A stretch of DNA of 52,025 bases from a virus, in the IMG/VR virus record IMGVR_UViG_3300046804_005538, positions 1 to 52,025 of that record. One strand, given 5' to 3'. Of this stretch, positions 7,469 through 14,203 are shown in pieces. Under the pieces are notes generated by a model. The model saw only the letters and a list, made by a program, of their open reading frames with translations, was not told the origin of the DNA and made no database searches. The position numbers were made by a program, and so were the translations under genes. The first letter of the stretch is position 1. Every line of letters starts with the position of its first letter.

Positions 7469-8009
7469 AACTTTATCCCAAGAGCTTCCAACAAATCCTT
7501 TTGCATTTGAAGTTTTATCTCTTGTATCAAAACAAAGAACAAATGCAAAAAAAGTTGAGATTCTTAAGCAATATGAAGATCCTTCACTTAAAACAATTTT
7601 TATTTGGAACTTTGACGAATCTATAATTTCTCTTTTACCTCAAGGAGAGGTTCCATACGCGAGTACTGGAGAACAAACTTCTTATAGTGGAACTTTGACG
7701 GAAAAAATTGATGACGCTGTTACAAAAATGGAAGAGTTGAATTCAAATTCTCTTGGTTCTATGGATCAGGGAAGATCTTCAATTCGTAAAGAATATCAAA
7801 TGTTTTATAATTTTGTGCGTGGAGGTAACGATAGTTTAAGTTCTCTTCGCAGAGAAACTATGTTTATTAATATCCTTCAAGGTCTTCATCCTCTTGAAGC
7901 AGAAATTCTATGTCTTGTCAAGGATAAAAAACTACAAACTAAATATAAAATTACTAAAGAAATTGTAAGTGAAGCTTATCCCGATATTCAATGGGGCAAC
8001 CGCTCATGA
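7434..8009 (+). CDS. Conserved T4-like cyanophage protein of unknown function, 191 aa
   Basis: I prefer ATG 7434 (MTTTTKTKKKAE) to the TTG at 7422. The product is soluble and mixed alpha/beta in composition. It has a recognisable conserved core in marine T4-like phages: NPFAFEVLSLVSKQRTNAKKV near the start and EAEILCLVKDKKLQTKYKIT near the end, finishing PDIQWGNRS. I know this family only as a hypothetical (possibly the one called DUF6433). It overlaps the previous gene and is ATGA-coupled to the next, so it belongs to a tight run of small genes. Confidence 0.75.
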   Translation: MTTTTKTKKKAETLSQELPTNPFAFEVLSLVSKQRTNAKKVEILKQYEDPSLKTIFIWNFDESIISLLPQGEVPYASTGEQTSYSGTLTEKIDDAVTKMEELNSNSLGSMDQGRSSIRKEYQMFYNFVRGGNDSLSSLRRETMFINILQGLHPLEAEILCLVKDKKLQTKYKITKEIVSEAYPDIQWGNRS

Positions 8010-8359
8010 GTAAACTTCATGATGTTGTAAAAAAAACGCAGGGAGAAATTATGGCAGAATCTTCAAAAAAAGAAAAAACTATTCTGCCTTATGAATATGG
8101 GTGTGAAGTCTTACTTGAAAAGACTACTTTGGATAAAGTTAAAGACCCCTCTTTTCCTAATGACGCTTATTTAATTTGGTATGTAGAAGAAGATAAAACA
8201 TATATGGATCTTACAAGATGCCCTAAGATGGTTAATCTTTTTGATATGTATTATGATAAGTATGGTCCTGGTTCAGTTAAAAAAATTGATTTTGGATATG
8301 GAAGAGTAAGTCCCAAACTTTGGGGATATCAAAAACCAGAAAAAAAGAAAAGAAAATGA
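8006..8359 (+). CDS. Conserved cyanophage hypothetical protein, 117 aa
   Basis: ATG 8006 overlaps the previous stop by ATGA, which favours it over an in-frame ATG at 7991. The protein has a charged N-terminus, a central YLIWYVEEDKTYMDLTRCPKM stretch and a basic tail ending KPEKKKRK. No catalytic motif is recognised. It is coupled at its 3' end to the next ORF by another ATGA. Confidence 0.7.
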   Translation: MSKLHDVVKKTQGEIMAESSKKEKTILPYEYGCEVLLEKTTLDKVKDPSFPNDAYLIWYVEEDKTYMDLTRCPKMVNLFDMYYDKYGPGSVKKIDFGYGRVSPKLWGYQKPEKKKRK

Positions 8360-8574
8360 GTGGTGGATTTAAAGGAGATGTTTCTCCCAAAAAAGATAAA
8401 GAATTTAGACTTTATATTAAAAATAGAGAAGTTGACAAATTAATCAAAGAATATAAAAAACTTAAAAAATATCAAAAATCTTCTATTTTTGAAATAGAAA
8501 AACTTTCTGGACAAGAAACAAAAATAGATAAACTAATTAACAAATACGGGATAGATCCTGAAGCAATTGAATAA
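8356..8574 (+). CDS. Small Lys-rich coiled-coil-like protein, 72 aa
   Basis: ATG 8356 (MSGGFKGDVSPKKDKEF) is set by the ATGA overlap; the upstream in-frame ATG at 8320 would overlap the preceding gene by 40 bases. The middle of the protein is almost entirely Lys, Glu, Leu and Ile in a helical pattern. It is followed by speD through a TAATG overlap. Unknown function. Confidence 0.65.
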   Translation: MSGGFKGDVSPKKDKEFRLYIKNREVDKLIKEYKKLKKYQKSSIFEIEKLSGQETKIDKLINKYGIDPEAIE

Positions 8575-8900
8575 TGGGAAAGCACTATCTACTTAACTTG
8601 TATGGATGCTCGTTTGTTCTTTTGGACGACGAGCGTTGTCTTATAGATTTACTAGAAAACGCAGCAGCAGCAAGTGGTGCTACTGTAGTTCAGACTATTT
8701 CAAAGAAGTTTGATCCGCAGGGAGTTACTGTGATTTGTTTGTTGTCTGAAAGTCATATCAGTATTCATACTTGGCCAGAGGAAGGTAAGGCAGCAGTAGA
8801 TGTTTATACTTGTGGTGATTGTAACCCTAAGATTGGTTGTGATATAATTATTCAGCAGTTATATGCAGCTAACCATACGTTAAGTTACATAGAACGGTAA
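8574..8900 (+). CDS. speD: S-adenosylmethionine decarboxylase proenzyme
   Basis: 108 aa, the bacterial class 1B AdoMetDC length. The self-cleavage site is LLSES at 57-60/61 (cleavage between Glu59 and Ser60, giving the pyruvoyl group), followed by HISIHTWPE with the conserved His and by VYTCGDC with the active-site Cys near residue 80. The enzyme makes decarboxylated SAM, the aminopropyl donor for spermidine. It is a recurring cyanophage auxiliary gene. No spermidine synthase is visible here, so the host enzyme must use the product. The start overlaps the preceding stop (TAATG). Confidence 0.95.
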   Translation: MGKHYLLNLYGCSFVLLDDERCLIDLLENAAAASGATVVQTISKKFDPQGVTVICLLSESHISIHTWPEEGKAAVDVYTCGDCNPKIGCDIIIQQLYAANHTLSYIER

Positions 8901-8921
8901 CAAATATTACAAAGCAAAACT

Positions 8922-8929
8922 AATAAATA
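8922..8929 (+). promoter_or_regulatory. Late promoter octamer AATAAATA
   Basis: Exact match to the NATAAATA late motif of T4-like cyanophages, 22 bases after speD and 7 bases before the structured leader at 8936. It would start transcripts almost exactly at the riboswitch. Confidence 0.7.
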
Positions 8930-8935
8930 TCCACA

Positions 8936-9031
8936 CGTTCATCCCTTTTGGGACGGAAGTAGGCTAACGCGGAACGGATCGTTCATTCGCTATTCGCAAA
9001 TAGCGAACGCAAACGTTGAGCTAAAGGAACG
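8936..9031 (+). promoter_or_regulatory. Glutamine riboswitch, Downstream-peptide class (glnA/DP motif)
   Basis: Seen: P1 pairs CGTTC (8936-8940) with GAACG (9027-9031). P2 pairs TCCC (8942-8945) with GGGA (8950-8953). The junction CGGAAGTAGG (8954-8963) matches the conserved E-loop strand of glnA/DP RNAs. P3 pairs GGCTAACG (8962-8969) with CGTT-G-AGCT (9014-9022, one bulge), and the conserved AAAGGAACGCAC closes the motif. An extra perfect nine-pair hairpin (8986-8994 with 8999-9007) is inserted in the P3 region. Known: this RNA class binds L-glutamine in cyanobacteria and sits before short ORFs. The assignment is from memory of the consensus, not a covariance search. Confidence 0.8.
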
Positions 9032-9062
9032 CACCAATACCAAAAGTAAAGGAGCAAAACCA

Positions 9063-9149
9063 ATGGCACTTATTCTTATTAAACAAAAAATGCTGAAAGA
9101 ACAGCGTCTACGCGAAGCACAACTTTATATGGCATCAAAGCCAATGTGA
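9063..9149 (+). CDS. 28-aa downstream peptide controlled by the glutamine riboswitch
   Basis: ATG 9063 has an ideal Shine-Dalgarno, AAAGGAG at 9048-9054, eight bases upstream. The product starts MALILIKQKMLKEQRLREAQ, is basic and amphipathic-helical, and ends ASKPM. It is the only ORF between the riboswitch and the strong terminator at 9154. In cyanobacteria, glutamine riboswitches precede small inhibitors of glutamine synthetase (for example IF17). This peptide is far shorter, and sequence alone does not show that it belongs to that group. Its function is unknown to me. A role in host nitrogen metabolism is an inference from the riboswitch. Confidence 0.75.
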   Translation: MALILIKQKMLKEQRLREAQLYMASKPM

Positions 9150-9153
9150 TTGT

Positions 9154-9183
9154 AGAGAGGGACTTGACTCCCTCTCTTTTTTT
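9154..9183 (+). terminator. Strong intrinsic terminator of the riboswitch/peptide unit
   Basis: Perfect nine-pair stem AGAGAGGGA (9154-9162) with TCCCTCTCT (9169-9177), six-base loop, and T from 9177 to 9183. It starts five bases after the peptide stop codon. Confidence 0.93.
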
Positions 9184-9192
9184 ATGTAAAAT
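9164..9192 (+). promoter_or_regulatory. Sigma70-type promoter embedded in the terminator
   Basis: TTGACT (9164-9169) lies in the loop and first base of the 3' arm of the terminator. After 17 bases comes TAAAAT (9187-9192). The predicted start near 9199 precedes the ATG at 9216. Confidence 0.5.
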
Positions 9193-9215
9193 AACCTTTG
9201 TGAGGGTTAATCAAG

Positions 9216-9449
9216 ATGGATAAAGAAAAGCTTAAGTTAATCATCAAAAACCTTGAATCTCTTGTAGATTGTTTGAAATCAGAAATCTATTCTGAGACTG
9301 ATGTATATAAACCTCAATATGAAGAAATTGCTTCTTATATTGGTGATTATGATGAAGTCTTTTATGATGAAGAAGACGATGATGTATTTGGATCGATAAA
9401 AGTAAATAAAAAATATAAACTAACAAACAACAGTGGAGATGAACTGTGA
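9216..9449 (+). CDS. Acidic hypothetical protein, 77 aa
   Basis: The N-terminal part ([20 protein letters not shown]) is helical. The middle is very acidic ([16 protein letters not shown]). No known motif is seen. It follows the promoter at 9164-9192 and its stop overlaps the GTG start of thyX, so it is probably co-transcribed with thyX. Unknown function. Confidence 0.6.
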   Translation: MDKEKLKLIIKNLESLVDCLKSEIYSETDVYKPQYEEIASYIGDYDEVFYDEEDDDVFGSIKVNKKYKLTNNSGDEL

Positions 9450-10168
9450 AGGAGATGTTTGAAGAATTTGAATTCATGAAACCAGAAGTAAAACTGGTGT
9501 CGGTAACACCAGACGCAGAGAAACATATGGCGTATTGTGCGCGTGTTTCTAATCCAAAGAATCAAGACAATCAGAGTTTTGATGGATTGCTTAAGTACTG
9601 TATTAAGCATCAGCATTGGAGTATCTTTGAGCAAGCAAGTTTGACTGTAGAGATTAATACTACAAGAGGTATTGCAGCTCAAATCCTTCGTCATAGGTCA
9701 TTTACATTTCAAGAGTTTTCTCAAAGGTATGCTGATACTAATCTACTGAATCAGACTATTCCTCTTCCAGAACTTCGTCGTCAAGATGATAAGAATCGTC
9801 AGAACAGTATTGATGATCTTCCTGACTATCTCAGACTCACTCTGCTAGAAGATATTAGAATGCATTTTGAGCACTCTCAGAGACTCTACAACCGCCTTCT
9901 AGAGAAAGGAGTGGCAAAGGAGTGTGCAAGGTTCGTATTGCCATTAGCGACGCCTACACGCCTCTATATGACGGGTTCTGTGAGGTCTTGGATTCATTAC
10001 ATTGATTTACGTTCGGCTCATGGTACACAGAAGGAACATATGGACATTGCTGAGGCAGTTCGTTGTATTTTTACTTGTCAATTCCCAGCAGTTTCTACTG
10101 CTCTTGGTTGGACTCGGGATAACTGTGATGATTGTGAAAACATTCAACCATCAATTCGTATAGACTAA
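9446..10168 (+). CDS. thyX: Flavin-dependent thymidylate synthase
   Basis: 240 aa from GTG 9446, which overlaps the previous stop (GTGA). ATG 9455 is an alternative start three codons later. The ThyX signature RHRxxSxxxxSxR is present as [14 protein letters not shown] at about residues 82-95, and the C-terminal [15 protein letters not shown] segment carries further conserved dUMP/FAD-binding residues. The enzyme methylates dUMP to dTMP using methylenetetrahydrofolate and FAD, in the cytoplasm. It is common in T4-like cyanophages, which replace T4 Td by ThyX. It sits with other nucleotide and DNA metabolism genes. Confidence 0.96.
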   Translation: MKEMFEEFEFMKPEVKLVSVTPDAEKHMAYCARVSNPKNQDNQSFDGLLKYCIKHQHWSIFEQASLTVEINTTRGIAAQILRHRSFTFQEFSQRYADTNLLNQTIPLPELRRQDDKNRQNSIDDLPDYLRLTLLEDIRMHFEHSQRLYNRLLEKGVAKECARFVLPLATPTRLYMTGSVRSWIHYIDLRSAHGTQKEHMDIAEAVRCIFTCQFPAVSTALGWTRDNCDDCENIQPSIRID

Positions 10169-10197
10169 ATATTGACACATAGAATGGAGGACTAGAT

Positions 10198-10446
10198 TTG
10201 GCAACTTATCCCGTTATTAATAAACAAACTGGTGAACAAAAAGAAGTTACAATGAGTATCTATGATTGGAATCAGTGGAAAAAAGATAATCCAGAATGGG
10301 ACAGAGATTGGTCTGATCCATCTACTTGTCCTGCTTCAGGAGAGGTTGGTGAAATTTACGATAGGTTAAAAAAATCTCATCCAGGTTGGAACGATGTACT
10401 TTACAAGGCATCAAAGGCTCCAGGATCAAAAGTAAAACCAATTTAA
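10198..10446 (+). CDS. Conserved cyanophage small protein, TTG start
   Basis: 82 aa. The start is TTG 10198, supported by GGAGG about eight bases upstream and by the protein beginning with the expected MATYPVINKQTGE. The pattern of a TGE turn, VTMSIYDWNQWKKDNPEW and RDWSDPST is conserved among cyanophages in my recollection, but the function is unknown. A TTGACA at 10172-10177 lies upstream with no well-spaced -10 box. phoH follows after seven bases. Confidence 0.65.
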   Translation: MATYPVINKQTGEQKEVTMSIYDWNQWKKDNPEWDRDWSDPSTCPASGEVGEIYDRLKKSHPGWNDVLYKASKAPGSKVKPI

Positions 10447-10453
10447 TTTTTAT

Positions 10454-11206
10454 ATGGCAAGAAGAAGAAGAGAGGAACAACCGATTGGTGTTGGAATGAC
10501 CGCTAAACAAATGAAGCGTAAAAAACCAATCAACTTGGACTTGATGAGAGATATTGAACCTCTTACAGAAAACCAAAAAGTACTTTATAAAGCATACGAT
10601 AGTAATCAAAATATTGTTGCTTATGGATGTGCAGGAACGGGTAAAACTTTCATCACACTTTACAATGCTCTGCAAGATGTTTTAGATGAAAGAAGTCCTT
10701 ATGAGAAAATCTATATTGTAAGGTCTCTTGTAGCTACCCGTGAGATTGGATTTCTTCCAGGAGATCATGAGGACAAGTCTTCGCTTTATCAAATTCCTTA
10801 TAAGAATATGGTAAAGTTTATGTTCCAACTTCCCACAGATGCAGATTTTGAAATGCTCTATGGAAACCTCAAACAGCAAGGTACGATTAGTTTTTGGAGT
10901 ACTTCTTTTATTCGCGGAACTACTCTGGACAATTCAATCATTATCGTAGACGAATTTCAGAATCTTAACTTCCACGAATTAGATTCAATCATTACCCGTG
11001 TTGGTGAAAACAGTAAGATTATGTTCTGTGGTGATGCTACTCAGAGCGATTTGATTAAAACTAATGAGAAGAATGGTATCATTGATTTTATGAAGATTCT
11101 TCGTGTAATGCCTTCAGTTGATATTATCGAATTTGGTGTTGAAGATATTGTACGTTCTGGTCTTGTTAAGGAATACATTGTTGCCAAGATGGAGAGTAAT
11201 TTATGA
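10454..11206 (+). CDS. phoH: PhoH-like P-loop ATPase
   Basis: 250 aa. Walker A is GCAGTGKT at residues 58-65, Walker B is IIIVDEFQNL, and sensor-like MFCGDATQSD follows, as in the PhoH domain. The N-terminus is short and basic. PhoH is related to the nucleotide-binding half of superfamily I helicases. In cyanophages it is nearly universal, and its role is uncertain despite the phosphate-starvation name. No obvious pho box is seen upstream. Its stop overlaps the next gene by ATGA. Confidence 0.95.
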   Translation: MARRRREEQPIGVGMTAKQMKRKKPINLDLMRDIEPLTENQKVLYKAYDSNQNIVAYGCAGTGKTFITLYNALQDVLDERSPYEKIYIVRSLVATREIGFLPGDHEDKSSLYQIPYKNMVKFMFQLPTDADFEMLYGNLKQQGTISFWSTSFIRGTTLDNSIIIVDEFQNLNFHELDSIITRVGENSKIMFCGDATQSDLIKTNEKNGIIDFMKILRVMPSVDIIEFGVEDIVRSGLVKEYIVAKMESNL

Positions 11207-12138
11207 TATTTGTGACTGGTGGATGTGGATTTATTGGTAGTAATTTTGTTCATTTTTTAAAAGAAAAAACTGAAGAACCAATTGTGGTTCTAGACAAATT
11301 TACATATGCCTCAAGTTTGAATAATTTAAATCCACTTGAAGTTGAAGTTGTAAAGGTTGATCTAGCAGATAAATCATCTTTATCAGAAGTTTTTTCTGCT
11401 TACAAACCTTCAAAGATTTTTCATTTTGCTGCAGAGAGTCACGTAGATAGTTCAATAGAAGATGTAATGCCATTTGTAGATTCTAATGTTATTGGATCTA
11501 TTAATCTTCTTAAACTTTCTTGTGACTATAATGTAGAGTTGTTTCATCACATATCTACAGATGAAGTTTATGGATCTCTGCAGTATGATGAAAAATCTTT
11601 TACAGAAAAAACCCCATACAATCCATTAAATCCATATTCAGCATCTAAAGCTGCCAGCGATCATTTTGTAATGTCGTTTCATAATACCTATGGACTTCCT
11701 GTAAAAATAACTAATTGTTCTAATAATTACGGTCCAAGGCAGCATAAAGAAAAACTAATACCAAAAACCATTTTAAATGCTATTCGCGGCGATAAAATTC
11801 CCGTGTATGGAAATGGTGAAAATATTCGTGATTGGATTTATGTTGAAGATCATTGTCGTGCTGTATATGAAGTTTTTATGAATGGAAAAGTTGGTGAGAA
11901 ATATAATATTGGTGGTGAAAGTGAATTCAAGAATATTGATATTGTAAAAAATATATTGAATATTTTGAATAGAGATTATGATTTAATTGAGTATGTGCAA
12001 GATCGTCCAGGTCATGACTTGAGATATTCGATTAATAATGCTAAAATTAAAAGAGAACTTAATTGGAGCCCAAAATATTCTCTTCAAGAAGGTTTAGAAA
12101 AAACTATTAAATGGTATTATGAGCTTTATTCATCATAA
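11203..12138 (+). CDS. NAD-dependent sugar-nucleotide epimerase/dehydratase (RmlB-like)
   Basis: 311 aa. Extended SDR features are present: the NAD motif GGCGFIGS at 6-13, the TDE triad at 119-121 typical of dTDP-glucose 4,6-dehydratases, the catalytic YSASK at 145-149, and the PRQHKEKLIPK region. The best guess is dTDP-glucose 4,6-dehydratase (rfbB/rmlB), although related UDP-sugar dehydratases share these motifs. It may supply a deoxysugar for the glycosyltransferase fusion at 4349-6691 or alter host surface polysaccharide. It is coupled to phoH by ATGA and overlaps the next gene by 20 bases. Confidence 0.85.
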   Translation: MIFVTGGCGFIGSNFVHFLKEKTEEPIVVLDKFTYASSLNNLNPLEVEVVKVDLADKSSLSEVFSAYKPSKIFHFAAESHVDSSIEDVMPFVDSNVIGSINLLKLSCDYNVELFHHISTDEVYGSLQYDEKSFTEKTPYNPLNPYSASKAASDHFVMSFHNTYGLPVKITNCSNNYGPRQHKEKLIPKTILNAIRGDKIPVYGNGENIRDWIYVEDHCRAVYEVFMNGKVGEKYNIGGESEFKNIDIVKNILNILNRDYDLIEYVQDRPGHDLRYSINNAKIKRELNWSPKYSLQEGLEKTIKWYYELYSS

Positions 12139-12799
12139 TTTTTTAGGTGATATTGAATTAGAAAAGAAAGAAACAAATGGCATTCGCCTTTATCACCTTC
12201 CTGATGGACAGTGGGTTCCTTCTATTACTTCAGTCACTTCATTTTATAATCGTCAGATTTTTATTAATTGGCGAAAAAGAGTGGGACTTGAAGAAGCAAA
12301 TCGTATTACTAAAAGAGCAACTGCTAGAGGTACTGATTTTCACCAAGTCTGCCAAGATTATTTGGAAAATAAAGAATTGAATTGGGAGGATTATCAACCT
12401 TTAACGAAACATATGTTCTATCATGCAAAGATGGAACTTGATAAGATAAATAATATTCATGCAATTGAAAGAACTCTCTACTCACAATACTTTGGACTTG
12501 CTGGACGAGTTGATTGTATTGCCGAATATGAAGGAGAACTTGCAGTTATAGACTTTAAAACTTCAGATAAAATTAAACCAGAAGAGTGGATTGAGAACTA
12601 TTTTGTTCAAGAGATGTTTTATGCATCTGCTTACTATGAAATGACTGGAAAACCTATTAAAAAACTTATTACTTTAATGGTTACTCCTGGTGGAGAAGTG
12701 AAAGTATTTGACAAAAGAAACAAAGGGGACTATATTAAGTTATTAGTTCGTTATATTAAAGAATTTGTATCTCACAATACTAGGCCAGATGGAGAATGA
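12119..12799 (+). CDS. PD-(D/E)XK exonuclease
   Basis: 226 aa. The core has GRVDCIAEYEGELAVIDFKTS (the D...DxK catalytic pattern) followed by QEMFYASAYYEMTG, the QxxxY helix of RecB/MGME1-type nucleases. The family is usually annotated as exonuclease in T4-like cyanophages and probably degrades host DNA or processes recombination ends. It overlaps the previous gene by 20 bases and the next by 11 bases. No helicase domain is attached. Confidence 0.85.
   Translation: MSFIHHNFLGDIELEKKETNGIRLYHLPDGQWVPSITSVTSFYNRQIFINWRKRVGLEEANRITKRATARGTDFHQVCQDYLENKELNWEDYQPLTKHMFYHAKMELDKINNIHAIERTLYSQYFGLAGRVDCIAEYEGELAVIDFKTSDKIKPEEWIENYFVQEMFYASAYYEMTGKPIKKLITLMVTPGGEVKVFDKRNKGDYIKLLVRYIKEFVSHNTRPDGE
12708..12736 (+). 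promoter_or_regulatory. Candidate internal sigma70-type promoter before gp33
   Basis: TTGACA (12708-12713), 17-base spacer and TATATT (12731-12736), inside the 3' end of the exonuclease gene and about 53 bases before the gp33 start. It is inside coding DNA, so a chance match is possible. Confidence 0.35.
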
Positions 12800-13046
12800 A
12801 TTAGAGAAAGTATTAGAAAGTAAGTTTTTTTGTCCATCCAGATTTGCACAAGAAATAGAAAATCTTGTAAAACACAATCCGGAAATGAATTATATTGATG
12901 CGGTAATTTATTTCTGCGAGCAGAATAATATTGATTTGGAATCGGTTCCAAAACTGATTCCAAAACCACTAAAAGAAAAAATTAAGTATGAAGCGATGGA
13001 ACTCAACTTCTTAAAAAAAAGTTCCCGAGCAAAATTACCTCTTTGA
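12789..13046 (+). CDS. 33: Gp33-like late transcription coactivator
   Basis: 85 aa. I choose ATG 12789 (MENELEKVLESKFF) over the TTG at 12765. The sequence has the gp33-like run FAQEIENLV, YIDAVIYFCEQNNIDLE, and VPKLIPKPLKEKIKYEAMELNFLK. In T4, gp33 links the gp45 sliding clamp to RNA polymerase for transcription from late promoters. Here it sits next to gp59 and gp32, as in T4, which supports the call. It overlaps the exonuclease gene by 11 bases. Confidence 0.7.
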   Translation: MENELEKVLESKFFCPSRFAQEIENLVKHNPEMNYIDAVIYFCEQNNIDLESVPKLIPKPLKEKIKYEAMELNFLKKSSRAKLPL

Positions 13047-13072
13047 CGTTTTTATATAAATAATTATACAAT
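13043..13072 (+). promoter_or_regulatory. Overlapping sigma70-type and late promoters
   Basis: TTGACG (13043-13048), an 18-base spacer and TACAAT (13067-13072) enclose a perfect late octamer TATAAATA at 13055-13062. The two systems would start within a few bases of each other, before the micro-ORF at 13086 and gp59. Confidence 0.5.
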
Positions 13073-13085
13073 TTTCTTGAATAAA

Positions 13086-13148
13086 ATGAGTTGGACCAAA
13101 GAACAGCAGGCTGAATATATGCGTAATTATCGTATGAAAACAAAATAA
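13086..13148 (+). CDS. Micro-ORF 1 between gp33 and gp59, 20 aa
   Basis: First ATG after the dual promoter. The product is MSWTKEQQAEYMRNYRMKTK, basic and helical. Its stop overlaps the next micro-ORF start (TAATG). No strong Shine-Dalgarno is visible. It might be a leader peptide or a fragment of a lost gene. Confidence 0.35.
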   Translation: MSWTKEQQAEYMRNYRMKTK

Positions 13149-13231
13149 TGAGAAAGTATTGGTTAGAAAATGTTGATCTCGAAACAAGGAGAAAATTAAT
13201 TAATGAGCAGTTGCAAAGTGACTCCATTTGA
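13148..13231 (+). CDS. Micro-ORF 2 overlapping gp59, 27 aa
   Basis: It starts in the TAATG overlap with micro-ORF 1 and ends 29 bases inside gp59. The product begins MRKYWLENVDLETRRKL and is charged. Support is the coupled arrangement only; no family is recognised. Confidence 0.35.
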   Translation: MRKYWLENVDLETRRKLINEQLQSDSI

Positions 13232-13814
13232 AACATATAAATCATATCTCTCTTTAAAGAATCATTTCACTAAAGATAGTTATGATTATTTTAAATATTG
13301 TGGTAAATCAAGATCTACAATAAAATCTTTCTATCAAAGACGTGATAGAATGTGGTTTGAGAAAGTTTCAAGACAAAAAACAGATCAAGAAGTTGTAGAT
13401 TTTTTTGTTGCAAATTTTGTATCCTGTAATGATCCAGAAACTCTTTGGATTGGTGAAATGATCCGAGAGGGTGAAGGTAGATATCAAAATTGGCAAAAGA
13501 AAATTCAATCACTTTCCTATGTCTTTAAAGAAGAATCTCAAAGTCTTTTTGAAGAAAATGCCTTTGAAGATGTGTTTAATTGTTCTAAAGGACACCCTGT
13601 ACTTCTCAAAAAATTTCTAAATGACAAAATTAGTTTAGAAACGTTAGTCATATACAATAAAATTTTTCTGTTTGGAAATACTTTTGATAAAAAACTTCAA
13701 GATCCTGTCTGGACAACTGTAAGTCGTAGAGTTAAAAAATATAATCCATTTCTAAATATTGATGTATTTCGTTTTCGCAAAATCTTGAAAGAGATTATTC
13801 TGGAGGACTCATGA
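13203..13814 (+). CDS. 59: Gp59 loader of the replicative helicase
   Basis: 203 aa, near the 217 aa of T4 gp59. Recognisable features are FETYKSYLSLKNHF near the start, the RRDRMWFEKVS segment (T4: KRRDKYFFQKLSE), the VDFFVANFVS and WIGEM strands, and a C-terminal KYNPFLNIDVFRFRKI helix. Gp59 loads gp41 helicase on gp32-coated DNA during origin and recombination-dependent replication. AAGGAG lies about 13 bases before the ATG. It precedes the DUF1825-like gene by an ATGA overlap, and gp32 follows that. Confidence 0.88.
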   Translation: MSSCKVTPFETYKSYLSLKNHFTKDSYDYFKYCGKSRSTIKSFYQRRDRMWFEKVSRQKTDQEVVDFFVANFVSCNDPETLWIGEMIREGEGRYQNWQKKIQSLSYVFKEESQSLFEENAFEDVFNCSKGHPVLLKKFLNDKISLETLVIYNKIFLFGNTFDKKLQDPVWTTVSRRVKKYNPFLNIDVFRFRKILKEIILEDS

Positions 13815-14152
13815 GTTTTTTTAAGTCCGAAGTTGTCCGTGCAGAGATGGCTGAAATTGTTGAGTTGCAAGAAGATGTTTATTCAAATATCTTTAAGTTT
13901 CCTACAATGACCAAAGAAGAACGACTTAATCACGTTGCTCTTCTTGAACGTCTTTTAGACAAACAAAAAGTTCTCTATACGAGAATGAGTTTATCTGATG
14001 ATCCAGAAGCTCAGGAAATGAAGGACCGTGTTGTGCAATCTGCAATGATGATGGGTATGCCTCCTGGCACCGATATGAATATCATTCTCAATAATATGTC
14101 TAAAATGCTTGACTTTATGAAAAATCAGATTGACAAGAACGATCCAGACTAG
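13811..14152 (+). CDS. DUF1825-like cyanobacterial/cyanophage protein
   Basis: 113 aa, helical, starting MSFFKSEVVRAEMAEIVELQ. It resembles the DUF1825 family found in cyanobacteria and their myoviruses: an FFxSE start, an LxxQKVLYTRMSLS middle and an MPPGTDMNIILNNM segment. Function is unknown. It lies between gp59 and gp32, where T4 has no counterpart, and is ATGA-coupled to gp59. A role near the replisome is plausible but unproven. The gp32 promoter begins inside its 3' end. Confidence 0.75.
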   Translation: MSFFKSEVVRAEMAEIVELQEDVYSNIFKFPTMTKEERLNHVALLERLLDKQKVLYTRMSLSDDPEAQEMKDRVVQSAMMMGMPPGTDMNIILNNMSKMLDFMKNQIDKNDPD

Positions 14153-14158
14153 TAGAAT
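14130..14158 (+). promoter_or_regulatory. Sigma70-type promoter for gp32
   Basis: Perfect TTGACA (14130-14135), 17-base spacer, TAGAAT (14153-14158). It gives a leader of about 40 bases to gp32, which needs high expression. Confidence 0.65.
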
Positions 14159-14203
14159 AACGAAGTACACAAAAGCCAAATCCTATTAATCCGAGGTAAT
14201 CCA

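Noticed and set aside
10172-10200. TTGACA upstream of the 82-aa gene as a promoter
   Set aside because: No -10 box at a proper distance; the start codon would lie within the promoter.
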